Translations under genes and position numbers: made by a program
The notes under the pieces: generated by a model
Database searches by the model: none
Told to the model about the DNA's origin: nothing
The model's input: only the letters and a program-made list of their open reading frames with translations
Part shown: positions 12,401-20,116 of the stretch, one piece after another
Numbering within the stretch: position 1 is the first letter of the stretch
Layout of the letters: every line of letters begins with the position of its first letter
NCBI RefSeq assembly: GCF_001949145.1
Contig: NW_019091359.1
Span: 3,100,110 to 3,135,475, forward strand
Reading direction: 5' to 3'
Length of the DNA stretch: 35,366 nucleotides
Source of the DNA: Acanthaster planci
Lineage: Eukaryota > Echinodermata > Asteroidea > Valvatida > Acanthasteridae

Positions 12401-15400
12401 TGTTTTTAGCAAATTTAGAAGGTCTGACCCAACAGCCTCATTGGGTGAGCGGAAGTTGAAGTCATTACTGCGGAGGAAAAAAAGCTTGTGGACAGGTGAT
12501 AAGCACTTGTTACATGCCTCCTTGGCCAAGAGTGTGTTGTGACTTGCCATGCACCGCGCTTGCACAAGCTGACGAAGCCATGTATGAGTGAGGTTCCAAC
12601 GCAGTACAGGTGTCTTTTCTGATTACCTTATCACAAACTAGTTGATCTGTTCAAGATCCCAATCAAAATAAGACTGAGAATAAAAAATAACATTGATGGT
12701 ATCTGCCATTCAATGGCATCTGTCATTATCCCTGCACATTGGGCTGACATCATCTGAACATTCCTGAAACCATCTCAGCTCCCTGGGGAGTATACTAGTC
12801 GGATGCTGCCATATCAGGCGCAAACATAACCATATCTGCCCTCATAGGTACCCATTTACTCCTGGGTGGAGAAAGGCACATAGGGGTTAAGTGAACTGAC
12901 CGCGGTCACCGCAACATGCAACCAGCTACTAGATTCGAACCTCTGACCCTGTGATTGAAAGCTACAAACACAAACCACTAGGCCACATGGTCCTACTGTG
13001 GGAATCTGCCATGTATGGGTCTCCTTAGCGTATATTCCCTCATAAATATTCATAGTCTAAGTGCGCTTCTTTAAACAGCGCATATTGTTCTGGTTTCTGA
13101 TAAATCCCCCATTACATTATGTTTCTATTGTACAAATTATTATTGACATTGCAAGGGCTGATTTTGGAGCTATGTTTATGGTAGGCCTACCTGTAACCAA
13201 ACTTAATCTTCATTTCAATGTCATGAATATTTAATTGTGTATGTCTAGCTCTGAGTGTATTCCTAAATTTGACGACACGTGAGTTTGGGTCTTTTCCATT
13301 GTTGAATCCTGCTCGTGAGACATCCCTCTGAAAAAAGCTAACTTTCTCACCCACAAATATCCTAATTGGATGGTTGATAGTGAAGCCAACTTTGTATCAT
13401 ACTTGTCCTTATTGCATCAATGTATGGGTGAGTGACTTATCGTATCTATAGATCATCGTAAACCTGCATTTGGAGGGAGTTCCTTAAGTTTCTGTGATTT
13501 CTGTCCAGAAGTTTGGTGTACAAATTTGACTAGTGTATAATTGCTTACTTGCCGGCACATTGTGTGAGCCTGGCCATGTCATGACGGTCGACACTGTGTA
13601 TTGTTTGACGTTGAACATTATTTTATTGTCCTGTATTGTACAGGGTGTCTCAGACAAAGCCAAACCCTGAGGAAAGGGGTTAATATGCCCAAACCATGAG
13701 ATATGATTATAATGTCTAAGGATCTCTGAATAGTAGAAGCAGTATTCTTTCTAATGATACCTTGATGGCATCCCTCCTGTCATGCATGACTGAACACCAT
13801 TGTCTTGAAAATGAGGCATCCAAACTCAGTTGTAACACTTTGGATAAACCAGTCCATCCCTTATCACAGAGTACACACTCTGAAACTGATGGAGGCTCGG
13901 GCCCCTGTCCCCCTTGGCTGCACTGTTACCTGGCATTTCCCAACACTATATATCTTAGCTTCATCTCACCTTTGTGGGTGAGAGGTTTGCATCCGGGACT
14001 GTCCACGCATCCATGGGATTCCCTGCGGTTGTGGCGGCATCACTACTCCAAGGCGTGTCTTGGTTTGGATTCCCTGCATTGACCGTGCTAGTTGACGGAG
14101 CAGATGACGATGACACAGCCCCAGTGTCATCGAGTCTGGTGGTGGGGGTCTGTTGCTGGCTTGCATTGCTAGAGCTTGAGATCACTGTGGATGTAGATCT
14201 TGAGGTTGAGGAACTGGAAGCAGCCTGGCTTTGTGGGGTGCGGGTATTGGTAGCCTTCGTCTGTTTCTCGGTAGGTATCACCTGCGAGACAGTCATGAGA
14301 TAGAGAAAAATGTAGCCAAAAATTCTTTAGGGAGGAATTGCACAAAGACTATTAAAAAGTTATGGTTCTTATCAATAGCAAATCATGAGCCTGGGATAGT
14401 GGAAGTTTGCTTTACTTTAATAACCTATTTCTTGAGTTTTCTTACTCTCTGAGTAGACAGGGTTTCAATCCCATGGACAACCTTGTTAGCTCATAATTCA
14501 AAGCAAGATGCACAATGCCACAGATGCAAGCTTCATTGTGTGATTCCTCATTAACTTGCCAAAAATTCACTGTTTACTATAAAAGCTGTTTCATGGCCAT
14601 TCACAAAGTTAAACACCCTGGCAATTTTTGTGAGTAACCTTCCCGAGTCCTCATCAATTTAAACCACTCTACAGGAAACCAACGGCACATTCTTTGTACT
14701 TGACCTTTCACAATGCATCGAGTCACATAATAGTGACCTGCCTCAACCTTCCACAATCCAGCAAAATTCTCAAATCCTTCTTGTGAATCATAAATAATTT
14801 GGGAGAGACCAGTTCCTTCAAATGAGTTTCCACTAAAGCCAGTCTCTCGCAATGGTGTCTACTCACCCAGACTGATGGCCTAGATCGAGTCTTCTCAACC
14901 AGGATGTTACAGGGATGGATGGAGTCGGTGACGAAAGATGGCGACTTCTCGATCAGAGCTTCACTGATAATAACAGTGTCCTTTGAAACAAGGATGCTGT
15001 GAACTTTATATACATGTACACATAGACTGAGGCCTTCTTGCAGAAACATAAATTTCACTCTTACTGATAAAAGCATCCTGATCCAAAATTAACAGCACAC
15101 ATTTATCTAAGATGTTTGTGACAGATGCATGTATGCAGAAATTCCACACTCATTCAGTTGACAAACAATTGGATATAGCATAGACTACCTGTGGACATAG
15201 CTTGATTGAAGTCATCCTTAATGGATACGCTAGTAAAATTTCATGGTTCTTGCCAAGTGTTGGACTTAAGCCCAAAGGAATATGCATGTGAGTTTGAATG
15301 CCAACTCGGATCACACTTGTACCCTTGGGGGATACTTTCCTATATTACCCCTTTTCACTTAAGAGGACACCAATGAAGTTAAAACATCATGAATGAAACC

Positions 15401-16263
15401 CATGCTTGCAAAAGTACCAGTTAAAATAATCAACAGCAGAAATATAGCTTAATTTTAAACATAATATTTCCTCTGCAGTAAAACTGCTTATAACCAGTCG
15501 ATAAAAAAATGAGGTTGACCTTGCAAAACGTGGCAGAGGTCGGTGTCAGATGACACGCGACGTCTTGGTTCAATGCAGGGGATGCAGAAGGATGCAGAGA
15601 ACAGGGCCAGGTGGAAGAGAGTCATAGCAAGAAAGCAGGCCAACCCAGAAGAGACTGGATAACAGTCTTTAAACCAACGATAATAATGTGAGCAATGTGT
15701 GAAATAAAAAATGCATAATAACAACAACTCACTCCATCAGAAAACTGAATGAACTCCTCCGCAAAGGCTCCAGTTAGGAACACAATGATCCTACTTGGGG
15801 GCGGGGCATCCTGGGCGCCCGTCTCCTCCTCAAGAATTAATTTCATTCGCTTGTGTTTGCCAGCTGAGTGGAGTGGCCACATCTTAGCAATCTTTCCCTG
15901 CACATCGAACAAAGATTAAAACAGAGTCATTTTTCCCCTTTTTTCAAAAACCATGAATAAATCTTTTAGTTAAAATAAACTTCAGTTTTTGAAACCCACT
16001 AAGTGTATCTAACGAACTCACTAAGCTTTAAAGATGCTCCAAAAGATTTTTCAAAATGCAAACTGTACAAGGCCTTCTTTGTTTACTGACAGCATTCCAC
16101 ACATTCTATGAAGCTTTTGTCATACCAAAACAAAAAGTAGACCTACCTCAATGTACTTAAAATTGAAGGATGATCCAGCCTGGACATCAGCCAAGGATAA
16201 CTTCTTCATCTTTGATAAATTTGGAGGTTCGCTAGAACAGATAGCGACTGCTCTTGAGGCCAT
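3180..16263 (-). CDS. POT1: Protection of telomeres protein 1 (POT1), 16 coding exons
   Basis: POT1 is the shelterin subunit that binds the single-stranded telomeric overhang and, with TPP1, blocks ATR signalling and regulates telomerase. Joining 16 exons (3180-3449, 4740-4834, 5143-5325, 5839-6515, 7514-7670, 7888-8060, 8468-8637, 9487-9619, 10180-10364, 11144-11284, 11508-11650, 12231-12336, 13970-14281, 14867-14980, 15733-15897, 16147-16263) gives an uninterrupted frame of 1046 residues with GT/AG junctions throughout. Domains seen: N-terminal OB-like fold about 24-132, Ser/Thr-rich linker 133-236, OB1 about 237-345 (VKFFKPPY at 259-266), OB2 about 367-528 (GTSYGRG at 507-513), and a split OB3 at about 587-639 and 908-1046 with CSKC at 633-636 and CPHC at 912-915. 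The C-terminus (HPWLEC, YQVFDT) aligns with the human protein. The length excess over human (634) comes from the extra OB fold, the linker and the OB3 insert. The start was chosen because the ATG sits five bases after a strong acceptor, implying an upstream non-coding exon. Confidence 0.93.
3854..4035. repeat. Dispersed repeat, copy in POT1 intron 15
   Basis: The words GTCCAAAAGTGTGACA, TCCCTGTTACA and CTTGCCATA recur in altered form at 11345-11420 (GTCCACAAGTGTGACA, TCCCTGTTACA, CTTGACATA). An inverted edge and a related interior (TTCAAACTAT then GGCAGGT or CGCAGGT) recur at 16345-16495. The pattern fits three degenerate partial copies of one short transposable element. Confidence 0.5.
4093..4695. 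mobile_element. TTAA-flanked MITE, copy A (piggyBac-like)
   Basis: The element begins TTAA-CCACTTTCTGCCG and ends CGGCAGCAAGTGG-TTAA, giving terminal inverted repeats with a TTAA on both sides. A related copy in the opposite orientation lies at 24767-25372; several internal blocks match it on the reverse strand, including the words around GACAAAAGACC. TTAA target sites are the signature of piggyBac-type transposition. No transposase frame is present, so the copy is non-autonomous. It lies in POT1 intron 15, starting 45 bases past the exon 15 donor. Confidence 0.8.
4740..4834 (-). CDS. POT1: POT1 coding exon 15 (OB3)
   Basis: The acceptor CATTCTCTGCAG leads in and the donor GTGGGT follows. 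The exon encodes residues 926-957, with Y-x-Y-C-V-K-L-F-L-E-D-G-T-G aligned to the human OB3 strand YVFVMTFTLDDGTG. It is too short to stand out as an open frame and was found by looking for the missing OB3 strand. The reading frame meets a stop if the donor is ignored. Confidence 0.85.
5143..5325 (-). CDS. POT1: POT1 coding exon 14 (end of insert, second zinc half-site)
   Basis: The acceptor TTTTGTTCTGTAG precedes the exon and GTAAGC follows. It encodes the end of residue 865 through the first base of codon 926. It ends with YYLCPHCSRV (909-918), matching the human CKQC zinc half-site region. Residues 866-905 (start LTPEEALLMARLG) have no counterpart that I recognise. Confidence 0.88.
5839..6515 (-). 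CDS. POT1: POT1 coding exon 13, large low-complexity insert in OB3
   Basis: At 677 bases this is by far the largest exon. The acceptor ends CCCATCAG, and the donor GTGAGT comes just before an in-frame stop. It encodes residues 639-865, rich in Ser, Lys, Arg, Glu and Thr and with no hydrophobic core, so it is probably disordered. Visible are several SP sites (713, 722, 737, 768), basic clusters KKNRR (770-774) and RRRRQK (853-858) that could act as nuclear localisation signals, and an acidic run at 840-848. It occupies the place of the vertebrate HJRL domain but does not resemble it. Confidence 0.88.
6705..6895. repeat. Imperfect palindromic (foldback) element in POT1 intron 12
   Basis: GGTCTTAAACT near 6740 is inverted as AGTTTAAGACC near 6850, and the similarity extends outward (GGAATAA with CATGCTT-like words) and inward (GAGAATGGA against TCCATTCTC). 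The arms are roughly 70-80 bases, with mismatches. The layout is that of a foldback MITE. No coding capacity is seen. Confidence 0.6.
7514..7670 (-). CDS. POT1: POT1 coding exon 12 (start of OB3, first zinc half-site)
   Basis: The acceptor CTCTGCCCAG and donor GTACCT bound residues 587-639. The segment ITDH, then KFRLRAKVIDYLP, then LYCSKCKF aligns closely with human ILTDH, QYRIRAKLRSYKP and LHCPKCH. Cys633 and Cys636 correspond to the first pair of human zinc ligands. Confidence 0.92.
7888..8060 (-). CDS. POT1: POT1 coding exon 11 (linker between OB2 and OB3)
   Basis: The acceptor GATTCTAG and donor GTAATA bound residues 529-587. The sequence is Ser/Asn/Gln-rich without motifs, matching the poorly conserved linker at this place in human POT1. 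The exon is supported by phase agreement with both neighbours and by splice sites rather than by similarity. Confidence 0.78.
8468..8637 (-). CDS. POT1: POT1 coding exon 10 (OB2)
   Basis: The acceptor TTATTTCTAG and donor GTAAGA bound residues 473-529. LHRGTSYGRG (504-513) is nearly identical to human LHGGTSYGRG, the OB2 loop that includes positions changed in human POT1 disease alleles (S270, G272). GQFIKICNLH aligns with the human strand GSFLRIYSLH. Confidence 0.93.
8700..8850 (-). repeat. Possible SINE fragment with a tRNA B-box
   Basis: The minus strand reads GGTTCGAATCC at 8783-8793, a perfect RNA polymerase III B-box. No matching A-box or complete tRNA cloverleaf is seen nearby. It is most likely a worn fragment of a tRNA-derived SINE in POT1 intron 9. 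Confidence 0.35.
9487..9619 (-). CDS. POT1: POT1 coding exon 9 (OB2)
   Basis: The acceptor TTTCTTTTAG and donor GTATGG bound residues 428-472. LTYDVSLYDNHM aligns with human LTIDILVYDNHV. Tyr461 occupies the place of human Tyr223, a position mutated in human disease. Confidence 0.9.
10180..10364 (-). CDS. POT1: POT1 coding exon 8 (start of OB2)
   Basis: The acceptor ACCCTCTCAG and donor GTAAGT bound residues 367-428. VEELRLWSS, YLDLTCQVV and RVWDGT align with human VEALRVWAS, YFDLTCQLL and KVWDGT. Confidence 0.93.
11144..11284 (-). CDS. POT1: POT1 coding exon 7 (end of OB1)
   Basis: The acceptor TTACATAG and donor GTATGA bound residues 320-366. ISLYNNGLQG aligns with human IQVYKKETQG, placing Tyr323 and Gln328 at human Tyr89 and Gln94, two single-strand DNA contact residues. 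ASSSNFTLTDDD aligns with TSSKYFNFTTED. Confidence 0.92.
11345..11420. repeat. Dispersed repeat, copy in POT1 intron 6
   Basis: About 75 bases resemble the start of the repeat at 3854, with the same order of words (AAGTGTGACA, TCCCTGTTACA, then ATCTGTAACTTG). It ends shortly before the pyrimidine-rich block at 11430-11480. Confidence 0.5.
11508..11650 (-). CDS. POT1: POT1 coding exon 6 (OB1 core)
   Basis: The acceptor GGTTTCAG and donor GTAAAA bound residues 272-319. DYCMTVTLIDQT and GDIVRFHRLK align with human DYCSVVTIVDQT and GDIVRFHRLK (the latter identical). Phe296 matches human Phe62. Confidence 0.95.
12231..12336 (-). CDS. POT1: POT1 coding exon 5 (start of OB1)
   Basis: The acceptor TTCTGTTCCAG and donor GTGATC bound residues 237 to the first base of codon 272. 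IFGVVKFFKPPY is nearly identical to the first OB1 strand of human POT1 (VYGVVKFFKPPY). In human POT1 this strand lies close to the N-terminus; here 236 residues precede it. Confidence 0.95.
12770..13050 (-). mobile_element. tRNA-derived SINE in POT1 intron 4
   Basis: Read on the minus strand it has an A-box TGGCCTAGTGG (12975-12985) and, about 33 bases on, a B-box-like GGTTCGAATCT (12932-12942, one mismatch), as in RNA polymerase III promoters derived from tRNA. A non-tRNA body follows, with ACCCCTATGTGCC and GGAGTAAATGGGTACC. It shares the transcription direction of POT1. The tRNA part does not form a good cloverleaf, so it is not a tRNA gene. Confidence 0.7.
13970..14281 (-). CDS. POT1: POT1 coding exon 4, Ser/Thr-rich linker
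   Basis: The acceptor CTGTCTCGCAG and donor GTGAGA bound residues 133-236 in phase 0. The encoded segment is rich in Ser, Thr, Gln, Asn and Ala with a run of four serines, and is likely disordered. It joins the N-terminal OB fold to OB1. Support comes from the long open frame in the right phase between two recognised parts; the sequence has no recognised motif. Confidence 0.8.
14867..14980 (-). CDS. POT1: POT1 coding exon 3 (end of N-terminal OB fold)
   Basis: The acceptor GTTTCAAAG and donor GTGAGT bound residues 95-132, phase 0 at both ends. GDTVIISEALIEKS resembles the fourth strand of an OB fold (compare GDIVRFHRLK in OB1), and HPCNILVEK would be the fifth strand. Confidence 0.8.
15733..15897 (-). 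CDS. POT1: POT1 coding exon 2 (core of N-terminal OB fold)
   Basis: The acceptor TCGATGTGCAG and donor GTGAGT bound residues 40-94, phase 0. GKIAKMWPL, KRMKLILEEE, SRIIVFLTG and a short helix EEFIQFSDG follow the strand order of an OB fold. Primate and rodent POT1 lack this domain; it is reported in other metazoan POT1s. Confidence 0.82.
16147..16263 (-). CDS. POT1: POT1 coding exon 1 (start codon)
   Basis: The ATG at 16263 starts residues 1-39 (MASRAVAICS to KYIE), and the donor GTAGGT follows. Immediately upstream TTTTATTTTTACAG is a strong acceptor, so the exon begins at 16268 with five untranslated bases and at least one non-coding exon must lie further upstream. Residues 24-39 supply the first strand of the N-terminal OB fold. 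Confidence 0.82.
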
Positions 16264-16344
16264 GTTGACTGTAAAAATAAAAGGAACAAATCTGTATAGA
16301 GACCACTGTCTCTTAATCTACCATTTAACATGGAAATATCATTG

Positions 16345-16495
16345 AAATAGACTTCAAACTATATTTTTTGTTCCGCAGGTTTTTTGTATTATAAAATTTG
16401 CATTCTTGGAAAATTAAAGAACATGTTCTAAACTTACCAAGTTATATGTCAGATGTGACAGCAAGAGGGCAAACTTTGGACACCCACATTATAAC
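16345..16495. repeat. Dispersed repeat, copy upstream of POT1 exon 1
   Basis: TTCAAACTAT followed by a poly-T block and CGCAGGT resembles the interior of the repeat at 3854. The right edge, TGTCAGATGTGACAG to CTTTGGACACCC, is the inverted form of that repeat's left edge, as expected for terminal inverted repeats. It lies in the putative 5' intron of POT1. Confidence 0.4.
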
Positions 16496-17834
16496 ATGAC
16501 CTACATGAAACTGCACAATGAGTCATTTGTGCTGTGTCATTGGTCAATCCTGTTTGTACAAGACTGTTTTGACAACGAAAAGTGAGATTTTGTCCAAGAT
16601 GGAATGACAGCATAGCACGATTAAGGAATCAAACATTTCTGCTGATCATGACTTGAGAATGAGATGGCACATGCTTACTAAGAACAATGTTACCATGGTT
16701 ACTTTAGTGGAAAAACGAGTGTGTGCACAGAACTATTTGTACCCCGAGAACTAACAGGGCATTCTGTCTTTCCACAGAAGCACACTAAGCACACAAAGCT
16801 TATGTTTGTTAAAATGCGTCTGTTTCTTCCTTGTCTTTCTTTCTTCTTCAGGCTCTTCTGTGCTTTTGCAGGTCTGTCACTGTTAGTGTTACATGTAGGT
16901 GTGATCAGTCACTCCGTGATCAATCTAAGCAGAATTCCACATCATTTATTCATGGTCATCACTAATTTTTCCAAGCAGTTATAGATCAACTATCAGAAAG
17001 CAATAGTGGTCATGATAAAAAAGGTCAAATTTAACAGCAAAATACTAAAGAGCGAAGTTTTTACTTAGGAAACAAATTTTCCAGACCAATCCTAAAGAAT
17101 GACACTGACAGGGTTTGCTGTTTGTGTATAGATGTCAAGTACAGGGTATGGAAGCTGATCTCTTTAGTCATGTTAGTGAATGTGCCTTGAGATAAAAAAG
17201 AAACATTGAAATAAGGCCAGAATTTATGAAGTTGGCATGAATTCAATTTGTTTACAGGTTTTTTTACTGTGAAAAAGTGGAGTAAACAGTCAGTTTACCC
17301 CCTAGGGAGTGTCAAGTTTCCCATAGGGAAAAAGAGAGAAAATAAACACAAAAATTCAAATTTTGGAGGGCCGTATCTCGAGAACCCCTCAACACATGTC
17401 CAAAATACAGGTATCAAATTGATCAGATTAACATGCTCTTTAAAACTAACCTATTTGCAAAGGCATTCATTGAAAATGCAATGTCTGTTTTGGTCCCTAA
17501 TGTTAGTTTCACTTCTATTTCCAACAAGCGGATGCGACCTGTGCCATTAATGTCTTGCGCGCAATACACTATGCGCCTGAAATAGCGCCTAGGCTTGGTA
17601 TCGTCAACATCGTCATGATTGATTGTATCATCACGCTTATATCCAATTATTTGTACATTCAGGGTAACTGGGAGTGTTGCAGTAATGGTTCATGTGGCAA
17701 AGGATCCATGCAAATGAAATTACAAATCAAATGTGCCACTTCAATACAATTTTAACTCACAAACAAACCTGTTCGTGTTACACTGACCAACGGTGCGAGT
17801 GCAGTATTCACAGTTTTGAAAGGTGCGCCCTCAC

Positions 17835-17880
17835 CGCTCGAGCGCGCGCTCAACGTTGCCATGTACCCAAGCTACCCTAC
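17835..17880 (-). promoter_or_regulatory. POT1: Candidate POT1 5' non-coding exon in a CpG-rich patch
   Basis: On the minus strand a GC-rich segment with GCGCGCGCTCGAGCG runs into GTGAGG at 17834, a good donor for the acceptor at 16269. This would give a 5' UTR intron of about 1.6 kb. The transcription start is not visible, and other donors are possible. Confidence 0.35.
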
Positions 17881-19253
17881 GGTGAAACTAACTTTTCACA
17901 AGATGTCGACATATGGTACCAATCTCGCTATTCGAGTCAGGTTCTCTACCTTATTGAAGATGTATATGGATAGCTATATTCAGGATACCAAACGTGGTTT
18001 CTATCTTAGTTTTTGGTAAGGACACGTACCATCTGCATGAGGTTACTGATGTAAACTTACTCATTTCTGCTGTAAGGTTTGGTAGAATAATGTTACACGT
18101 GTACATTTGGTCACTTTAGGTTTAAGAAGTGTTGAAACAGTGAAAACTTTTCAGTTGCCTCGATTGTACTTGAGTAATTTTGGAAGTAAAGTGAGTGACT
18201 TAGAATATTGGAAGTCTGCGGTCTGCATTGTGGAACCTAGGTAGGCATAGTACTACGGCCGGGCGTGCGCGTGGGAACGGTTGGAAGTACAACTACAAGA
18301 AACTACAACTAGTCTCACCATGGGGAAATACTCCTCCATGGTCTCACATGTCATGAACATCGACCGTTCTCGTGGTCGGAGGTTGTTCCATTTATTGCAC
18401 CCACGTCTGGGCAAGGGGCAACTCTCCATTCACTTTGTACATGGATTTCCATGTTTTCCTCCTTCAGGCTTCAGTCTTTTTTTTTTGCTGCAACATGATA
18501 AAAATAGCTCTGAATAGGGCCTAGGGCAGATAACTGAAACCTTTTCACTCAAATATCAGTCCAGTGTGGAGATATTCATAGTGCAGAAATAGTGAAACTT
18601 CAGGCACATTTGATGTTAAAGCCTAAGGATAAGACTTTAGGCCAAGTCAGTCAGTAGGCCCTAATTTAGATTTTCCCATAGACAGCAACACTATTTTTGC
18701 CCCTTTGAGTTTCAAGTGTGAAATATGGAATGGCCACCATTAACCAGAGAGAAGAATCAAGAATCAGTGATGTCATCCCGACAGCGAGAACTTAAATAGA
18801 TTTAACACTGACTTTATTTTACTTTCCAGAATTTTCATCAAGGGAAAGCATGAGGATAGAGTTCCATATACGGATGCGAGTAATTATTCCCTAGCCTAGG
18901 CCTACATGTGTACAAGCTATGGACTGCAGTACAGGTTCATACAGTCATCACGGTGTCAGTGACTTACTAGCCATCAGAAAGCAAAAATATGTTCGGAAAA
19001 GTTCAATTTAAGAGGGAAACTACAGAGTCATTTACTAAGAAAACGTTCAAAGGATTTATGCATGGGGTGTCAAGTGGCATCCCTCATAATTCATATGGAA
19101 CTCTTTCTGACTAAAAATCAGTACACATATGTCATGTATGTAGTGATACATGTATGTTAATGACATCGTTACTATCATGAGTCTGTCAATCCAGCATTAT
19201 GCATCAATAGGAGGGAGGCATGTCATGATCATAGTGTTTGTGTTTTAAGTCCT

Positions 19254-19404
19254 TTAACCCTCCTATGCTGAAGTCACTCTTTGGGTCACTTGGTAAACAC
19301 CTCAAAGAAGCACAGCTGTGTTGTGTTGTGCACTGCACCAACATGCAAGAGAGTGACCTTGGGCACGTGAGCATATTTGTGCTGTAAAACCAAAGGAGGG
19401 TTAA
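19254..19404. mobile_element. Short TTAA-flanked MITE
   Basis: The element starts TTAACCCTCCTATG and ends CAAAGGAGGGTTAA, so the ends form inverted repeats (CCCTCCTwTG) bounded by TTAA at 19254-19257 and 19401-19404. At 151 bp it cannot encode a transposase. TTAA flanks and CCC termini fit the piggyBac type. It lies upstream of the BCAP31 start codon. Confidence 0.65.
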
Positions 19405-19967
19405 GACACTGGAATACAGCAATGGTCCAACAGATCCATGGGATTCTTTCTAGATTTAGCCCTGTGGAGTGATCATGTTAATTACTAAGACTTTACACAA
19501 AGTGGATAATTGACCACTTGTTTTTTATGATATTGTACCACTAACAAAAATTATGCATATGCAATAATGCACAAACCACATACATGTGTGGTTAAGTTAC
19601 AGCGCTTTTGCCAAAATTGGGAGAAGGAAGAACCTGTTGTGTGTCCCTATCTTAAGACTGACTTCCACAGGCATGTAACAAATCGGAGGTTTGTTTCATT
19701 TTTGAAAGAGTTGCATACATTTGTAACCTGAAGAATTCTTTGTTATCAAACAAAATTTATTGAAATAATACATTTTCCTATCCATTCTTGAAGGCTAAAG
19801 GTTCGTGAGCTTGATTTCCAAGTCTCAGCAGAGAAAGGGTCTGGATGGAAATATCATGGTGACTAACATTAAACTGTGTTTAATTTTTTTTGTCAGTCCT
19901 GTCAGTGAGTGATTTACTGTAGCTATTTCATTAATTATTTTTCCATCATGTTGTTTCTTACATGCAG

Positions 19968-20024
19968 ACAGGATTACATTGCTTTAGTGCTCGTTACAAG
20001 CTCTGAGGCAATATCCCATCAACC
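19968..20024 (+). other. BCAP31: BCAP31 5' UTR part of the first coding exon
   Basis: TTTCTTACATGCAG is a clear acceptor ending at 19967, followed by 57 untranslated bases and then the ATG at 20025. This shows that BCAP31 has an upstream non-coding exon. Its position is not certain; the CpG-rich stretch around 18250-18420 is the best candidate. Confidence 0.65.
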
Positions 20025-20116
20025 ATGACCCTTCAGTGGACATTTGTTGCCGGATTCCTCTACTTAGAGGCTGCGGTTCTCTTACTTCTCTTACTGCCTT
20101 TCATCAAACCCTACAT
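20025..20116 (+). CDS. BCAP31: BCAP31 coding exon 1
   Basis: Encodes residues 1-31 (the last codon is split), covering the short lumenal N-terminus and the first membrane segment, including the conserved Glu15 inside the hydrophobic stretch. The donor GTGAGT follows. Confidence 0.93.

Larger units (their letters stand above)
16269..19967. other. Region between POT1 and BCAP31 starts, with 5' non-coding exons and promoters
   Basis: No coding exon is recognised. Both genes show a strong acceptor just before their start codon, so both should have non-coding first exons here, transcribed away from each other. CpG content is clearly higher around 17540-17870 and 18250-18420 than in the AT-rich surroundings, which suggests promoters there. 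The stretch 18530-19200 and the remainder show no structure I can name apart from the MITE at 19254. Confidence 0.5.

Noticed and set aside
12932-12985. tRNA gene
   Set aside because: A-box and B-box are present, but the arms do not pair into a cloverleaf and a SINE body follows.
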